Of a stretch of DNA of 28,676 bases, positions 13,599 to 20,810 are shown one piece after another; the stretch's first letter is position 1, and every line of letters begins with the position of its first letter. The notes beneath the pieces were generated by a model. It was not told where the DNA came from. It was given only the letters and a program-made list of their open reading frames with translations, and did no database searches. Source of the DNA: a virus. A program made the translations under genes and the position numbers. The DNA is taken from positions 1 to 28,676 of the IMG/VR virus record IMGVR_UViG_3300031825_000379. One strand, given 5' to 3'.

Positions 13599-13667
13599 CC
13601 CAACCACCGGCCGCGCCCACCCCCAGAGTGCGGCCGGACCCCATCCCGGCGACGAAGGGAGCACACC

Positions 13668-13790
13668 ATGCCAGCGGCCCGCACCGACCCGATGACCAAA
13701 GCCATGCCCGTCATCCACCCCGCCGTCCATGGCGCCGCCGGCGAACTCTGGCTCGAAATCACCACCGCCACCGAAGAAGCACAAGCATGA
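13668..13790 (+). CDS. Small protein, 40 aa
   Basis: ATG preceded by AAGGGAG at good spacing; the stop overlaps the next start (ATGA). The sequence has AVHGAAGELWLEITTATEEA as its last half. Possibly a short helical peptide that mainly couples translation of the following nuclease-like gene. Not recognised. Confidence 0.5.
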   Translation: MPAARTDPMTKAMPVIHPAVHGAAGELWLEITTATEEAQA

Positions 13791-14635
13791 GCCAGCCCAC
13801 CGCCCTCAACGCCCGCAGCGTGCTCGCCATGCTCGACAAGCACTACAACGCACCCAACCGACCGAAGAGCTGGCTGTTCGCTCCCGAGATCCAGGCACCG
13901 CACTCCGACCGGCGGGCAGACCTGATCGTCGCCCCACTGTCGAGCACAGCAGGGGAGAAGATCATCGGCCACGAGATCAAAATCTCCCGCGCAGACGTCC
14001 TCGCCGAACTGGCGACGCCGATCAAGCACGACGACTGGGCCAAGTACTGCACGCAATGGTGGCTCGTCATCGCGGACCCGGCACTGATCGACGGCCTCGA
14101 CATCCCCGCGCACTGGGGCGTCATGGCACCGCCGTCCGGCCGACGCACACGCTCGATGACAATCCTGAAGCCAGCGCCCGAGCTGAACCCGCACAGTACC
14201 GAGGCAGCGTGGGCGAAGCTCGCCCGTTGGACCGCCTTCCGTGCCGAGGAGCGGGTCACCAAGCTGCAATACGAAGCGCAGTACGACCAGCGGAAGATCG
14301 AAAGCCTCAAGCAGAACGTCCGCGAGCTCCGGACGTCTGGTGCCGGTGGTCTGTCGCCTGCCTTGCGCCGAGCGCAGGAAATCGTCGACGAGGTCACACA
14401 GCGGTGCAACGACGAGGGCATCTGGTTCCGGCACGAGCCCGGCCTGGTCGCCGACGCCGTCGTCGATGTGCTCGCCACCCGTGAGGCAGCGCAGACCCAA
14501 CGCCGGGAGATCGAGAACATCGAGCACGCGCTACGCCCGAAGTTCAACGGGCTCGCCGACGACATCGCGAAGGCCAAACGTCTCGCCGCCGCTGTCAAAC
14601 CACAGCTCGTCAACCGAGGAGGCCCCCGTGGGTAG
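13787..14635 (+). CDS. MmcB-like PD-(D/E)XK nuclease-fold protein with coiled-coil tail, 282 aa
   Basis: The N-terminal 125 residues match the MmcB-type pattern: SWLFAPEI, RRADLIVAP with D45, IGHEIKISRADVLAEL with E63-x-K65 and S67-R-A-D70, then YCTQWWLVIADP. In bacteria MmcB-related proteins are linked to DNA repair; catalysis is presumed from the D...ExK layout. The C-terminal half (about 140-280) is long helices with heptad character (WTAFRAEERVTKLQYEAQ, EIENIEHALRPKFNGL). Position immediately before the terminase-small-subunit candidate suggests a role in processing DNA before packaging. ATGA overlap with the preceding small gene. Confidence 0.65.
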   Translation: MSQPTALNARSVLAMLDKHYNAPNRPKSWLFAPEIQAPHSDRRADLIVAPLSSTAGEKIIGHEIKISRADVLAELATPIKHDDWAKYCTQWWLVIADPALIDGLDIPAHWGVMAPPSGRRTRSMTILKPAPELNPHSTEAAWAKLARWTAFRAEERVTKLQYEAQYDQRKIESLKQNVRELRTSGAGGLSPALRRAQEIVDEVTQRCNDEGIWFRHEPGLVADAVVDVLATREAAQTQRREIENIEHALRPKFNGLADDIAKAKRLAAAVKPQLVNRGGPRG

Positions 14636-15155
14636 CACCAGCCCCACCGACCCCCAGAACTTGGACGCGTCGGAGAAGGCGCGTCAGGCGCTGGCTGCGC
14701 GCCGGGACGGGAAGCAGTGGGCAGAGATCGCTGACGAGCTCGGCTATGCGGATGCGTCGGGGGCGTACCGGGCAGCGAAGCGACTCCTCGACCGGACCGA
14801 GTTCGAAGCGGTGGAGGAGTACCGAGCGATCGAAGCGGACCGTCTGGACGAGGCGCACCGCATCCAATACGACCGGTTGAAGACGGCGGTGGATAGGGGA
14901 GCGGACTTGTCGGCGGTGGCGTCGGCGGTGTCAGCGATCGTCCGGATCTCCGACCGTCGCTCGAAGCTCCTCGGACTGGACGCCCCCACCCGCGTCGACG
15001 TGGCGCACAGCGGCGAGGACTTCGCTGCCACCGCCGCCAAGTTGATGAAGGAGATCGGTCTGGCCGTGCCCTCCGAGTTCACGCCCGACGAGGACAGCGC
15101 CGAGGCCGAAGACCAGGACGGCGAGCAGGACGGGGGCAACCCATGGGTGCGGTAG
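14628..15155 (+). CDS. Terminase small subunit candidate, 175 aa
   Basis: N-terminal HTH (about 15-50): EKARQALAARRDGKQWAEIADELGY followed by SGAYRAAKRLLDR (landmarks, quoted in parts). A long central helical region follows (about 55-115), typical of the oligomerisation domain of TerS proteins, and then a C-terminal acidic tail. TerS binds the packaging site and presents DNA to the large subunit. GTG start with GAGGAGG seven bases upstream, overlapping the previous gene by eight bases. Four small genes separate it from the large subunit, which is unusual but seen in actinophages. Another DNA-binding role is possible. Confidence 0.6.
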   Translation: MGSTSPTDPQNLDASEKARQALAARRDGKQWAEIADELGYADASGAYRAAKRLLDRTEFEAVEEYRAIEADRLDEAHRIQYDRLKTAVDRGADLSAVASAVSAIVRISDRRSKLLGLDAPTRVDVAHSGEDFAATAAKLMKEIGLAVPSEFTPDEDSAEAEDQDGEQDGGNPWVR

Positions 15156-15337
15156 GGAACAGGCGCGTCAAGGCATACAAGACCTGCCCTATCGAGGGCT
15201 GTGACTGGCAGCTGATCACCGAATGGTTCGACGGATCCCCAGACCAGGTCGTCAAAGTGTCTCAGGCCGAGCAGGAGACCGCCGCCGGCCTCCACATGAG
15301 GTCGCACTACACCCCCGAAAGGACGTACTTCACGTGA
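15143..15337 (+). CDS. C2H2-like zinc-finger protein, 64 aa
   Basis: CPIEGCDWQL (about 15-24) and a later H-x3-H (HMRSHY, about 51-56) give a C-x4-C...H-x3-H zinc-finger pattern of the kind often found in actinophage small proteins. The ATG lies inside the end of the previous gene (13-base overlap). The stop overlaps the next GTG (GTGA). Function unknown; likely nucleic-acid-binding or structural. Confidence 0.65.
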   Translation: MGAVGNRRVKAYKTCPIEGCDWQLITEWFDGSPDQVVKVSQAEQETAAGLHMRSHYTPERTYFT

Positions 15338-15705
15338 CACTCGACATGGCCTGCCCCGTGTGTCATGCGGCGTTCATCCCGCCGGAGGACGCACCCGCCT
15401 ATCCGCCGGACGGTTCCGTGGCGGTGTGCGTCACCTGTGCCGACGTCGTGGTGTGGAACCAGACCCGTGGCTGGGAGCTCCCAGACGCGGACCACAAGGC
15501 GGAACTGCTGGAACTGCAGCCCGTGATCGACTCCCTGATGGAGATCCGACAGTGGCACGACCAGCACGAGAAGGACCGGGAGACGCTGCGCTCGCTGATC
15601 TCCCACGGGTACCTCGTCGGATCGAGCATCACCGACATCGTCGAGGCCATCCTCGACAACGGCTTCCACCGCCACCCGGACAACGCGGAGGACAACGATG
15701 CCTGA
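15334..15705 (+). CDS. Zinc-binding helical protein, 123 aa
   Basis: C7-x2-C10 (ACPVCHA) and C32-x2-C35 (VCVTCAD) form a zinc ribbon, followed by a long helical segment (HKAELLELQPVIDSLMEIRQ, about 54-73) and the IVEAILDNGFHRH end. GTG start in a GTGA overlap. Not recognised beyond the ribbon. The adjacent zinc-finger gene upstream suggests a functional pair. Confidence 0.6.
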   Translation: MTLDMACPVCHAAFIPPEDAPAYPPDGSVAVCVTCADVVVWNQTRGWELPDADHKAELLELQPVIDSLMEIRQWHDQHEKDRETLRSLISHGYLVGSSITDIVEAILDNGFHRHPDNAEDNDA

Positions 15706-16210
15706 GGAACCAACCCTGTCCGACACCGACAACCCGGATACCGGCCGACAACGGGACGGCGGTGGACTTCGCCCGACACGTGGCCGTCCCGCATCCCCGC
15801 GCCGAGGAGACTGCCGAACAAACGCCTGGCAGCCCGACGACAACCTCATCACTGCCGCCCAGGCCGGCCAACTCCACATCCGCAACCTCAGCTGCGAAGA
15901 CCGATCCTGGGTGGTCGCCGGACTCACCGCCCGCGGTGTCACCGCCGAAGACACCGCCCACATGCTCCGCTGCTCACTCAGGTTGATCAAACAGATCCGG
16001 GCGAACCCGATGACCGCAGTCTCGCTCTATGCGCAAACCATCGCCGTCGAGGTCGAGACCGCCCGACTCCACGCGAAGACAGCGAAACGCGCACACGCCT
16101 ACGAGCTCGAGGATCTGCGGATGACCGCGGAACGGTACAAGAAGCAACGCGATGACCTGATCGACCAGCTCGCCGCCCAGGCACGCCGAGCGGAGAGGCA
16201 GGACGCATGA
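15698..16210 (+). CDS. Hypothetical HTH-like protein, possible double frameshift, 170 aa
   Basis: The C-terminal 120 residues contain an HTH-like stretch (RGVTAEDTAHMLRCSLRLIKQIRA, about 78-101) and a long helix (LHAKTAKRAHAYELEDLR... to the end), so DNA binding is plausible. Residues about 19-43 are arginine/glycine/proline-rich. In the +1 frame the same bases (about 15752-15826) read as a normal protein segment (AVDFARHVAVPHPRAEETAE) with higher GC at third positions, suggesting two compensating frameshifts. The start overlaps the previous gene by eight bases. Confidence 0.6.
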   Translation: MPEEPTLSDTDNPDTGRQRDGGGLRPTRGRPASPRRGDCRTNAWQPDDNLITAAQAGQLHIRNLSCEDRSWVVAGLTARGVTAEDTAHMLRCSLRLIKQIRANPMTAVSLYAQTIAVEVETARLHAKTAKRAHAYELEDLRMTAERYKKQRDDLIDQLAAQARRAERQDA

Positions 16211-16250
16211 ACGAAAACACCCCGTCCATTCAGTGAAAGGGCCTGTTGCG

Positions 16251-16625
16251 ATGTACCTCGGTGAAGAGCCCCGCACCACCCCAACACCCGCCGGCCACAT
16301 CGAACGACTCGAAACGAGTATTGCCCGCACCGTCCACGAGATCGACGAGCTCCGCGCCGAGAACACCCGGCTACGGGCCCTGCTGCCCGGCTTCGAGACC
16401 ACCACCCTGCACACCACCGACCACCTGAAGACAGTTCGCGAAGCATTGTGCGTCGCTCAGGCGGCGATCGGGAACTTCCCGAACCGACCCCTCAACTGGC
16501 CTCAGCACATCCCGCATTTGCAGCGACTGATCGACGACATCGACCGACAGCGACCGCTCGGACCGAACGGCAAGCACGGCAACCTCCACACACCCACCTG
16601 CCAATGCGAGGACAAGGCCGGGTAA
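16251..16625 (+). CDS. Leucine-zipper-like protein, 124 aa
   Basis: Residues about 15-50 form a coiled coil (HIERLETSIARTVHEIDEL, RAENTRLRALL) with leucines at heptad spacing. The rest is helical, and the C-terminus ends with a TCQCED pair of cysteines. The ATG at 16251 has AAAGGG nine bases upstream; a GTG at 16233 would add six residues. A nine-codon reading frame (16207-16236) overlaps the previous stop as ATGA and may help coupling. Function unknown. Confidence 0.6.
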   Translation: MYLGEEPRTTPTPAGHIERLETSIARTVHEIDELRAENTRLRALLPGFETTTLHTTDHLKTVREALCVAQAAIGNFPNRPLNWPQHIPHLQRLIDDIDRQRPLGPNGKHGNLHTPTCQCEDKAG

Positions 16626-16627
16626 CG

Positions 16628-18265
16628 ATGGACGAGGACCCCGTCGAGAAACTCCACGAACACACCCGCGGCTGGCCAGCCGAACGCAAAGATGCACTGA
16701 TGCTGTGGCTCCGGGCGCAGCACACCCGCCACGTCATCCAATCCCGATACCAACACCCTGCGGAGCTGGCAGCCGCCGTCGACTCGAACTTCGTGATCAC
16801 TCCTGCAGTCGACGTCATCTCCCGGACCGTGGAGCGTGTCATCCGCGAGCCGCAACGCAACCTTCTCGTGACGATGCCCCCGCAAGAAGGCAAGAGCTCC
16901 CTGTGCGCCATCTGGGCGCCACTCCGCGCCCTGCAGCTCAACCCAGACACCCGCATCATCGTCGCCGCCTACGGTGACGCCCTCGCCGAAGACCACTCCC
17001 GCGCCGCCCGCGGCTGGATCGAAACCGCCGGCACCGGCGCCGTCGACGCCATCACCGGACAACCCGTCGAAGACAAACTCGGCCTGCAACTCTCCCGCAC
17101 GTCCACATCCGTGTCGTCCTGGCAGGTCGCCGGAGGCAAAGGCGGATACAAAGCCGTCGGCCTCGGCTCATCCATCACCGGCCGCGCCGCCGACCTCCTC
17201 ATCGTCGACGACCCCTACAAGAACATGCAGGAAGCCGACAGCGTCGCACACCGCCGCAAAGTCTCGGAGTGGTTCAAATCCGTCGCGCTCACCCGACTCT
17301 CCCCGGACGCGTCGATCATCCTCATCCAAACCCGCTGGCACGCCGAAGACCTCTCCGGCGAAATCCTCGCCGCCGAGCAGGAACTCCCACCCCACCAACG
17401 CACGTGGCGGCACATCAACATCCCCGCCGTCTCCGAAGCCGGTATCCCCGACGAACTCGACCGGCCCCCAGGTGTCGCCATGACCTCCGCACGAGGCCGC
17501 ACCCCAGCACAGTTCGCCACCCGACGCCGCCAGGTAGGGGAGCGTGTCTGGTACGCCCTCTACCAAGGCACCCCCACACCAGCCGAAGGCGGCCTGTTCA
17601 CCCGCACATGGTTCGACACCCACAAGCTCGAGAAGCAGCCGGACCGCTCCACCATGCGCATCGTCGCCGTCGACCCCGCCGAAACCGGGGAAGGCGACGA
17701 GGCCGGCATCATCGCCGCAGCCCTCCTCCCCGACGGCACAGTCGCCCTGACTCACGACCGGTCCGAGCAGATGACCTCCGAGCAGTGGGGGCAGGCCGCC
17801 GTGAGACTCGCGATGGAAACCCACGCCAGCGAGATCGCCGTCGAAACCTACACCGCCGGCACCACCTACGTGAACGTCGTCAAACGGGCCATCAAGGCAT
17901 ACCGAGACAAACTCCGCGCCGGGTTTGACGGGGCAGACCGTGAGTCCGCCGCAGCCATCCGCCGCACCCACGACCTCAAGGTGTACCCGTGGCGGGGCAA
18001 GGGGGACGCGGTGGCACGGTCTGCCCTGTTGCGTCAGGCGGTGGAGGTCGGCACCTGCAGGACCGTCACATCCGAAATGACCACGCTGGTCGAGCAGGCC
18101 GTCACGTGGCAGCAAGGACAACATCAACCCGACCGAGTCGCCGCCGCGATCATCGCCCACGACCGACTGATCGCCCGCGGTGGGCGTACCTCGAGTCTCG
18201 GCAACCCCACCCGCCCGGCCACCACCGCGCCGGCCCCGAACTGGCTCACCCGCAAAATCGGATAG
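16628..18265 (+). CDS. terL: Terminase large subunit, 545 aa
   Basis: Packaging motor and nuclease. The ATPase domain has a Walker A-like loop (MPPQEGKSS, 83-91, with K89) and Walker B (LLIVDDP, 190-196, with D194/D195), preceded by the GKGGYKAVGLGSSITGRAADL segment typical of phage terminases. The C-terminal RNase-H-like nuclease domain starts at IVAVDPAETGEG (D349), with E406 (AVETYT) and D502 or D512 as further metal ligands. The length fits TerL families. The ATG at 16628 lies three bases after the previous stop. The protein hydrolyses ATP at the portal to pump DNA and cuts the concatemer at the end of packaging. Confidence 0.95.
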   Translation: MDEDPVEKLHEHTRGWPAERKDALMLWLRAQHTRHVIQSRYQHPAELAAAVDSNFVITPAVDVISRTVERVIREPQRNLLVTMPPQEGKSSLCAIWAPLRALQLNPDTRIIVAAYGDALAEDHSRAARGWIETAGTGAVDAITGQPVEDKLGLQLSRTSTSVSSWQVAGGKGGYKAVGLGSSITGRAADLLIVDDPYKNMQEADSVAHRRKVSEWFKSVALTRLSPDASIILIQTRWHAEDLSGEILAAEQELPPHQRTWRHINIPAVSEAGIPDELDRPPGVAMTSARGRTPAQFATRRRQVGERVWYALYQGTPTPAEGGLFTRTWFDTHKLEKQPDRSTMRIVAVDPAETGEGDEAGIIAAALLPDGTVALTHDRSEQMTSEQWGQAAVRLAMETHASEIAVETYTAGTTYVNVVKRAIKAYRDKLRAGFDGADRESAAAIRRTHDLKVYPWRGKGDAVARSALLRQAVEVGTCRTVTSEMTTLVEQAVTWQQGQHQPDRVAAAIIAHDRLIARGGRTSSLGNPTRPATTAPAPNWLTRKIG

Positions 18266-18269
18266 CCCC

Positions 18270-18290
18270 TGCACGGTGCGTCTTTACCGT
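18270..18290 (+). promoter_or_regulatory. Late motif TGCAC-N10-TANNNT, copy 1
   Basis: TGCAC (18270-18274), ten bases, TACCGT (18285-18290). The TANNNT fits an actinobacterial -10 box. The ATG of the next gene follows after eight bases with no ribosome site, so transcription would start at or just before the start codon. Three further copies with identical spacing lie upstream of late genes. Confidence 0.6.
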
Positions 18291-18298
18291 TGCGCGCC

Positions 18299-18625
18299 AT
18301 GGACGGTCTCACACTCCTCGTACTCCTCCTCTACGTCCTCGCCGTCATGCGAGCCACCCGCCTCATCAACGCCGACACCATCCTCGACACCCCCCGCATC
18401 TGGCTACTCCGCCGCTTCGGCCCTGAGTCGACGCTCGCGTACTTCATCTCCTGCCCCTGGTGCGTGTCCATCTGGATCGCCGGCATCTCCGCCCCGTTCG
18501 TCCTGTGGGCCCTCGAACTCCCACTGTGGCTGTGGCCGCTCCTCGGACTCGCCGCCTCGCACCTGACCGGCCTGGCTGCGCAGCTCGACGGCGACGACCT
18601 CGAAATAGAAATCGAAGACGAGTAG
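18299..18625 (+). CDS. DUF1360-like membrane protein, 108 aa
   Basis: Three hydrophobic segments (about 4-18, 57-71 and 74-93) flank a conserved-looking core: RATRLINADTILDTPR (18-33) and a CPWC motif at 52-55 followed by VSIWIAG. This matches small phage and bacterial membrane proteins of the DUF1360 kind. The C-terminus is very acidic (DDLEIEIEDE). The start codon has no Shine-Dalgarno and lies just downstream of a -10-like box, so the mRNA is probably leaderless. The role is unknown; it sits between the terminase and portal genes in an otherwise structural region. Confidence 0.7.
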   Translation: MDGLTLLVLLLYVLAVMRATRLINADTILDTPRIWLLRRFGPESTLAYFISCPWCVSIWIAGISAPFVLWALELPLWLWPLLGLAASHLTGLAAQLDGDDLEIEIEDE

Positions 18626-18629
18626 CCCC

Positions 18630-18851
18630 ATGGATACTGAGGACATCCAGAAGTTGATGGGAGCGGCCCTTCGCAAGCGCGCCGCACAGGGTGGCCGGCA
18701 CCTGCATCACCGCGATTGCATTCACAACCTGCCGCCCGAGGAGCAGATCGCGATTCGCGGCAAGACCGTTGAGTGGTGGATGGCGATGGTCGGCTCGATG
18801 CCTGAGCAGATCACGCCGGACCAATGGGAGACCGAACCGCTGAGTGGATAG
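18630..18851 (+). CDS. Hypothetical protein, 73 aa
   Basis: Helical small protein, with IQKLMGAALRKRAAQGG, a histidine-rich HLHHRDCIHNL segment (about 24-34) and EWWMAMVGSMP. Four histidines and one cysteine close together could bind a metal. No own ribosome site is obvious; the start lies four bases after the previous stop, so coupling is likely. Not recognised. Confidence 0.6.
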   Translation: MDTEDIQKLMGAALRKRAAQGGRHLHHRDCIHNLPPEEQIAIRGKTVEWWMAMVGSMPEQITPDQWETEPLSG

Positions 18852-18893
18852 CCTGCTCGGCCGCAACGCGTGCTTTGCGACGCGGTCTGACCC

Positions 18894-18914
18894 TGCACCC
18901 TTCGCCTCTACCTT
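18894..18914 (+). promoter_or_regulatory. Late motif TGCAC-N10-TANNNT, copy 2
   Basis: TGCAC (18894-18898), ten bases, TACCTT (18909-18914). TCTGAC lies at the -35 position 17 bases before the TA box. The GTG of the portal gene starts six bases further on, without a Shine-Dalgarno sequence. Confidence 0.6.
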
Positions 18915-18920
18915 CTGGTC

Positions 18921-20810
18921 GTGGCCCGCAGAGTCAAGATCCGACGCACCCCCCGACACCGGGGAACGCTGACCGCTGCCGGTCAGAAGATCACCGACCC
19001 CTCGAAAACCTTCAAATCATCGATGGGATCCTCAGGCTCCAACTGGCAAGAACAAGCCTGGGAGTTCCTCGACAAGGTCGGCGAACTGCGCTACTACGTC
19101 GGCTGGCGCTCCGCGTCCGTCGCCCGATGCCAACTGATCGGCTCCGACCTCGACCCCGACACCGGCCGGCCCACCGGCTACACCGAGAACGCCACCGTCC
19201 GGAAGATCGTCCGCGACATCGCCGGCGGTGTCACCGGGCAGTCTCAGATCCTCAAGCGACTCACCACAGGACTCACCGTCCCCGGTGAAGGGTTCGTCGC
19301 GATGATCGTCCGTGACAGTGAATCCCACGACACCTACTCCGACGGATCGCCTCTCTCGCTCGAGGACCAGCAGCAGGGCGAGTTCCAGGAATGGATCGTG
19401 CTGTCCCGCGACGAAATCAAAGCCTCCGGATCGGACGGTCTTGAGTTCACCCTCGAAGACGACTCCAAGCACCTGTTCGACGAGGAACGGGACCTGCTGT
19501 TCCGGGTGTGGAACCCCCACCCCCGCAAAGCATCGGAAGCCGACTCCCCGGTCCGGGCCGCCGAGGACGCCCTCCTTGAGATCGTCCGCACCACCAAGTC
19601 GATCGACAACGCCGCCAAGTCCAGGCTCGTCGGTAACGGCATCGTGTTCGTCCCGCAGGAAATGTCACTGCCCGAGCAGAGCGCGCCCGGCGCCACCCCC
19701 ATGACAGGAGACGCCCCGGGCCCCGACTACGGGGTGCCGTACGCCGCACCCTCCGCATCCCAGCAGTTGCAGGACTTGCTGTACCAAGTCGGCACCACGG
19801 CCTACAAGGATCAGGAGTCGATGGCGGCGTTCATGCCGATCATCGCGTCGGTGCCGGGGGAGTGGACCGACAAGGTCAAGCACGTCACGTTTGACTCCCA
19901 GGTCGCCGAAACCAGCCTCAAGACTCGTGAGGCTGCGATCCGCCGGCTCGCCATGTCCCTCGACGTCGCACCCGAACGCCTCCTCGGACTCGGCTCCCAC
20001 AGCAACCACTGGTCCGCCTGGGCCATCGCCGAAGACGACGTGAAGGTCCACGTCGTCCCGGTGCTTGAGACCATCGTCGCGTCGCTCACCCAGTTCATCC
20101 TCCGGCCTCTGTTGGAGAAGGAAGGCATCGACCCGGACCAATACGTCATCTGGTACGACACGACACCTCTCACTCAGGACCCGGACAAGAAGGCCGAGGC
20201 GAAGGACGCGCATGACCGAGGTGGACTCACCACCAAGGCGCTGCGCAAGTACTCGGGGTTCGACGACTCCGACGGATACGACCTCACCACCGCCGAAGGC
20301 TGGCAGGAACTTGCCCGCGACAAGGCCGCCGCCGACGTGTCACTCATCCCCACGCTGGCGCCGCTGCTCGGCGGCGTAGCCACCCAGATCACCCCACCAC
20401 CGCAACAGCCCGCGATCGACGCTCCCACCGACACCACCCGGACCGCTCCGGAGTCGGAGACGCTGCCCGAGTCCGAACCCGTCACCCAACCCGACTCCAC
20501 CGACGAACCCGACACCGTGACAAGCGCAGCCGTCCTGGTGTTCGTCGAGACCTTCACTGCGCGGGCCCTCGAACTCGCCAACAAGCGCAGACGCAACCGA
20601 GCCAATGCGGCCCAGTTCCGCGACGTCCCGATTCACCTGGCACACCGCAACCTGCCCGCCGTCCCGGCCGCCGAAGTGCCGAAGCTGATCGAAGGATGGG
20701 ACACCTCGGTCCCCTGGGGCGCGGTCGAACGACTCGGGTTCACCCGCCGCACCATCGCCTCATGGGTGGAGCGCGACGCCATCGACGAACTCACCAAGGT
20801 GGCTGGCTGA
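18921..20810 (+). CDS. Portal protein, 629 aa
   Basis: Forms the dodecameric DNA gate at one capsid vertex. The position directly after the terminase and before the MuF/protease gene, the length, and the content fit a siphovirus portal: WRSASVARCQLIG near 60-72, ILKRLTTGLTVPGEGF, the PERLLGLGSHSNHWSAWAIAEDDVKVHVVP stretch (about 350-380, landmark) and the LRPLLEKEGIDPDQYVIWYDTTPLTQDPDKK region. The C-terminal 130 residues are proline/threonine-rich and then helical, ending in a small domain (RRTIASWVERDAIDEL). GTG start at 18921; no ribosome site, but a -10-like box six bases upstream suggests leaderless translation. The TGA overlaps the next ATG (TGATG). Confidence 0.9.
   Translation: MARRVKIRRTPRHRGTLTAAGQKITDPSKTFKSSMGSSGSNWQEQAWEFLDKVGELRYYVGWRSASVARCQLIGSDLDPDTGRPTGYTENATVRKIVRDIAGGVTGQSQILKRLTTGLTVPGEGFVAMIVRDSESHDTYSDGSPLSLEDQQQGEFQEWIVLSRDEIKASGSDGLEFTLEDDSKHLFDEERDLLFRVWNPHPRKASEADSPVRAAEDALLEIVRTTKSIDNAAKSRLVGNGIVFVPQEMSLPEQSAPGATPMTGDAPGPDYGVPYAAPSASQQLQDLLYQVGTTAYKDQESMAAFMPIIASVPGEWTDKVKHVTFDSQVAETSLKTREAAIRRLAMSLDVAPERLLGLGSHSNHWSAWAIAEDDVKVHVVPVLETIVASLTQFILRPLLEKEGIDPDQYVIWYDTTPLTQDPDKKAEAKDAHDRGGLTTKALRKYSGFDDSDGYDLTTAEGWQELARDKAAADVSLIPTLAPLLGGVATQITPPPQQPAIDAPTDTTRTAPESETLPESEPVTQPDSTDEPDTVTSAAVLVFVETFTARALELANKRRRNRANAAQFRDVPIHLAHRNLPAVPAAEVPKLIEGWDTSVPWGAVERLGFTRRTIASWVERDAIDELTKVAG

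Noticed and set aside
14905-14911. Sixth copy of the operator heptamer
   Set aside because: It lies inside the terminase-small-subunit candidate and lacks the flanking bases shared by the other copies; one chance hit is expected.
16207-16236. Nine-codon reading frame overlapping the previous stop
   Set aside because: Too short to call a gene; it may only help translational coupling to the gene at 16251.
17168-18274. Minus-strand frame of about 370 codons over the large terminase
   Set aside because: Glycine/valine-rich shadow of terL, with no start signal or domain.
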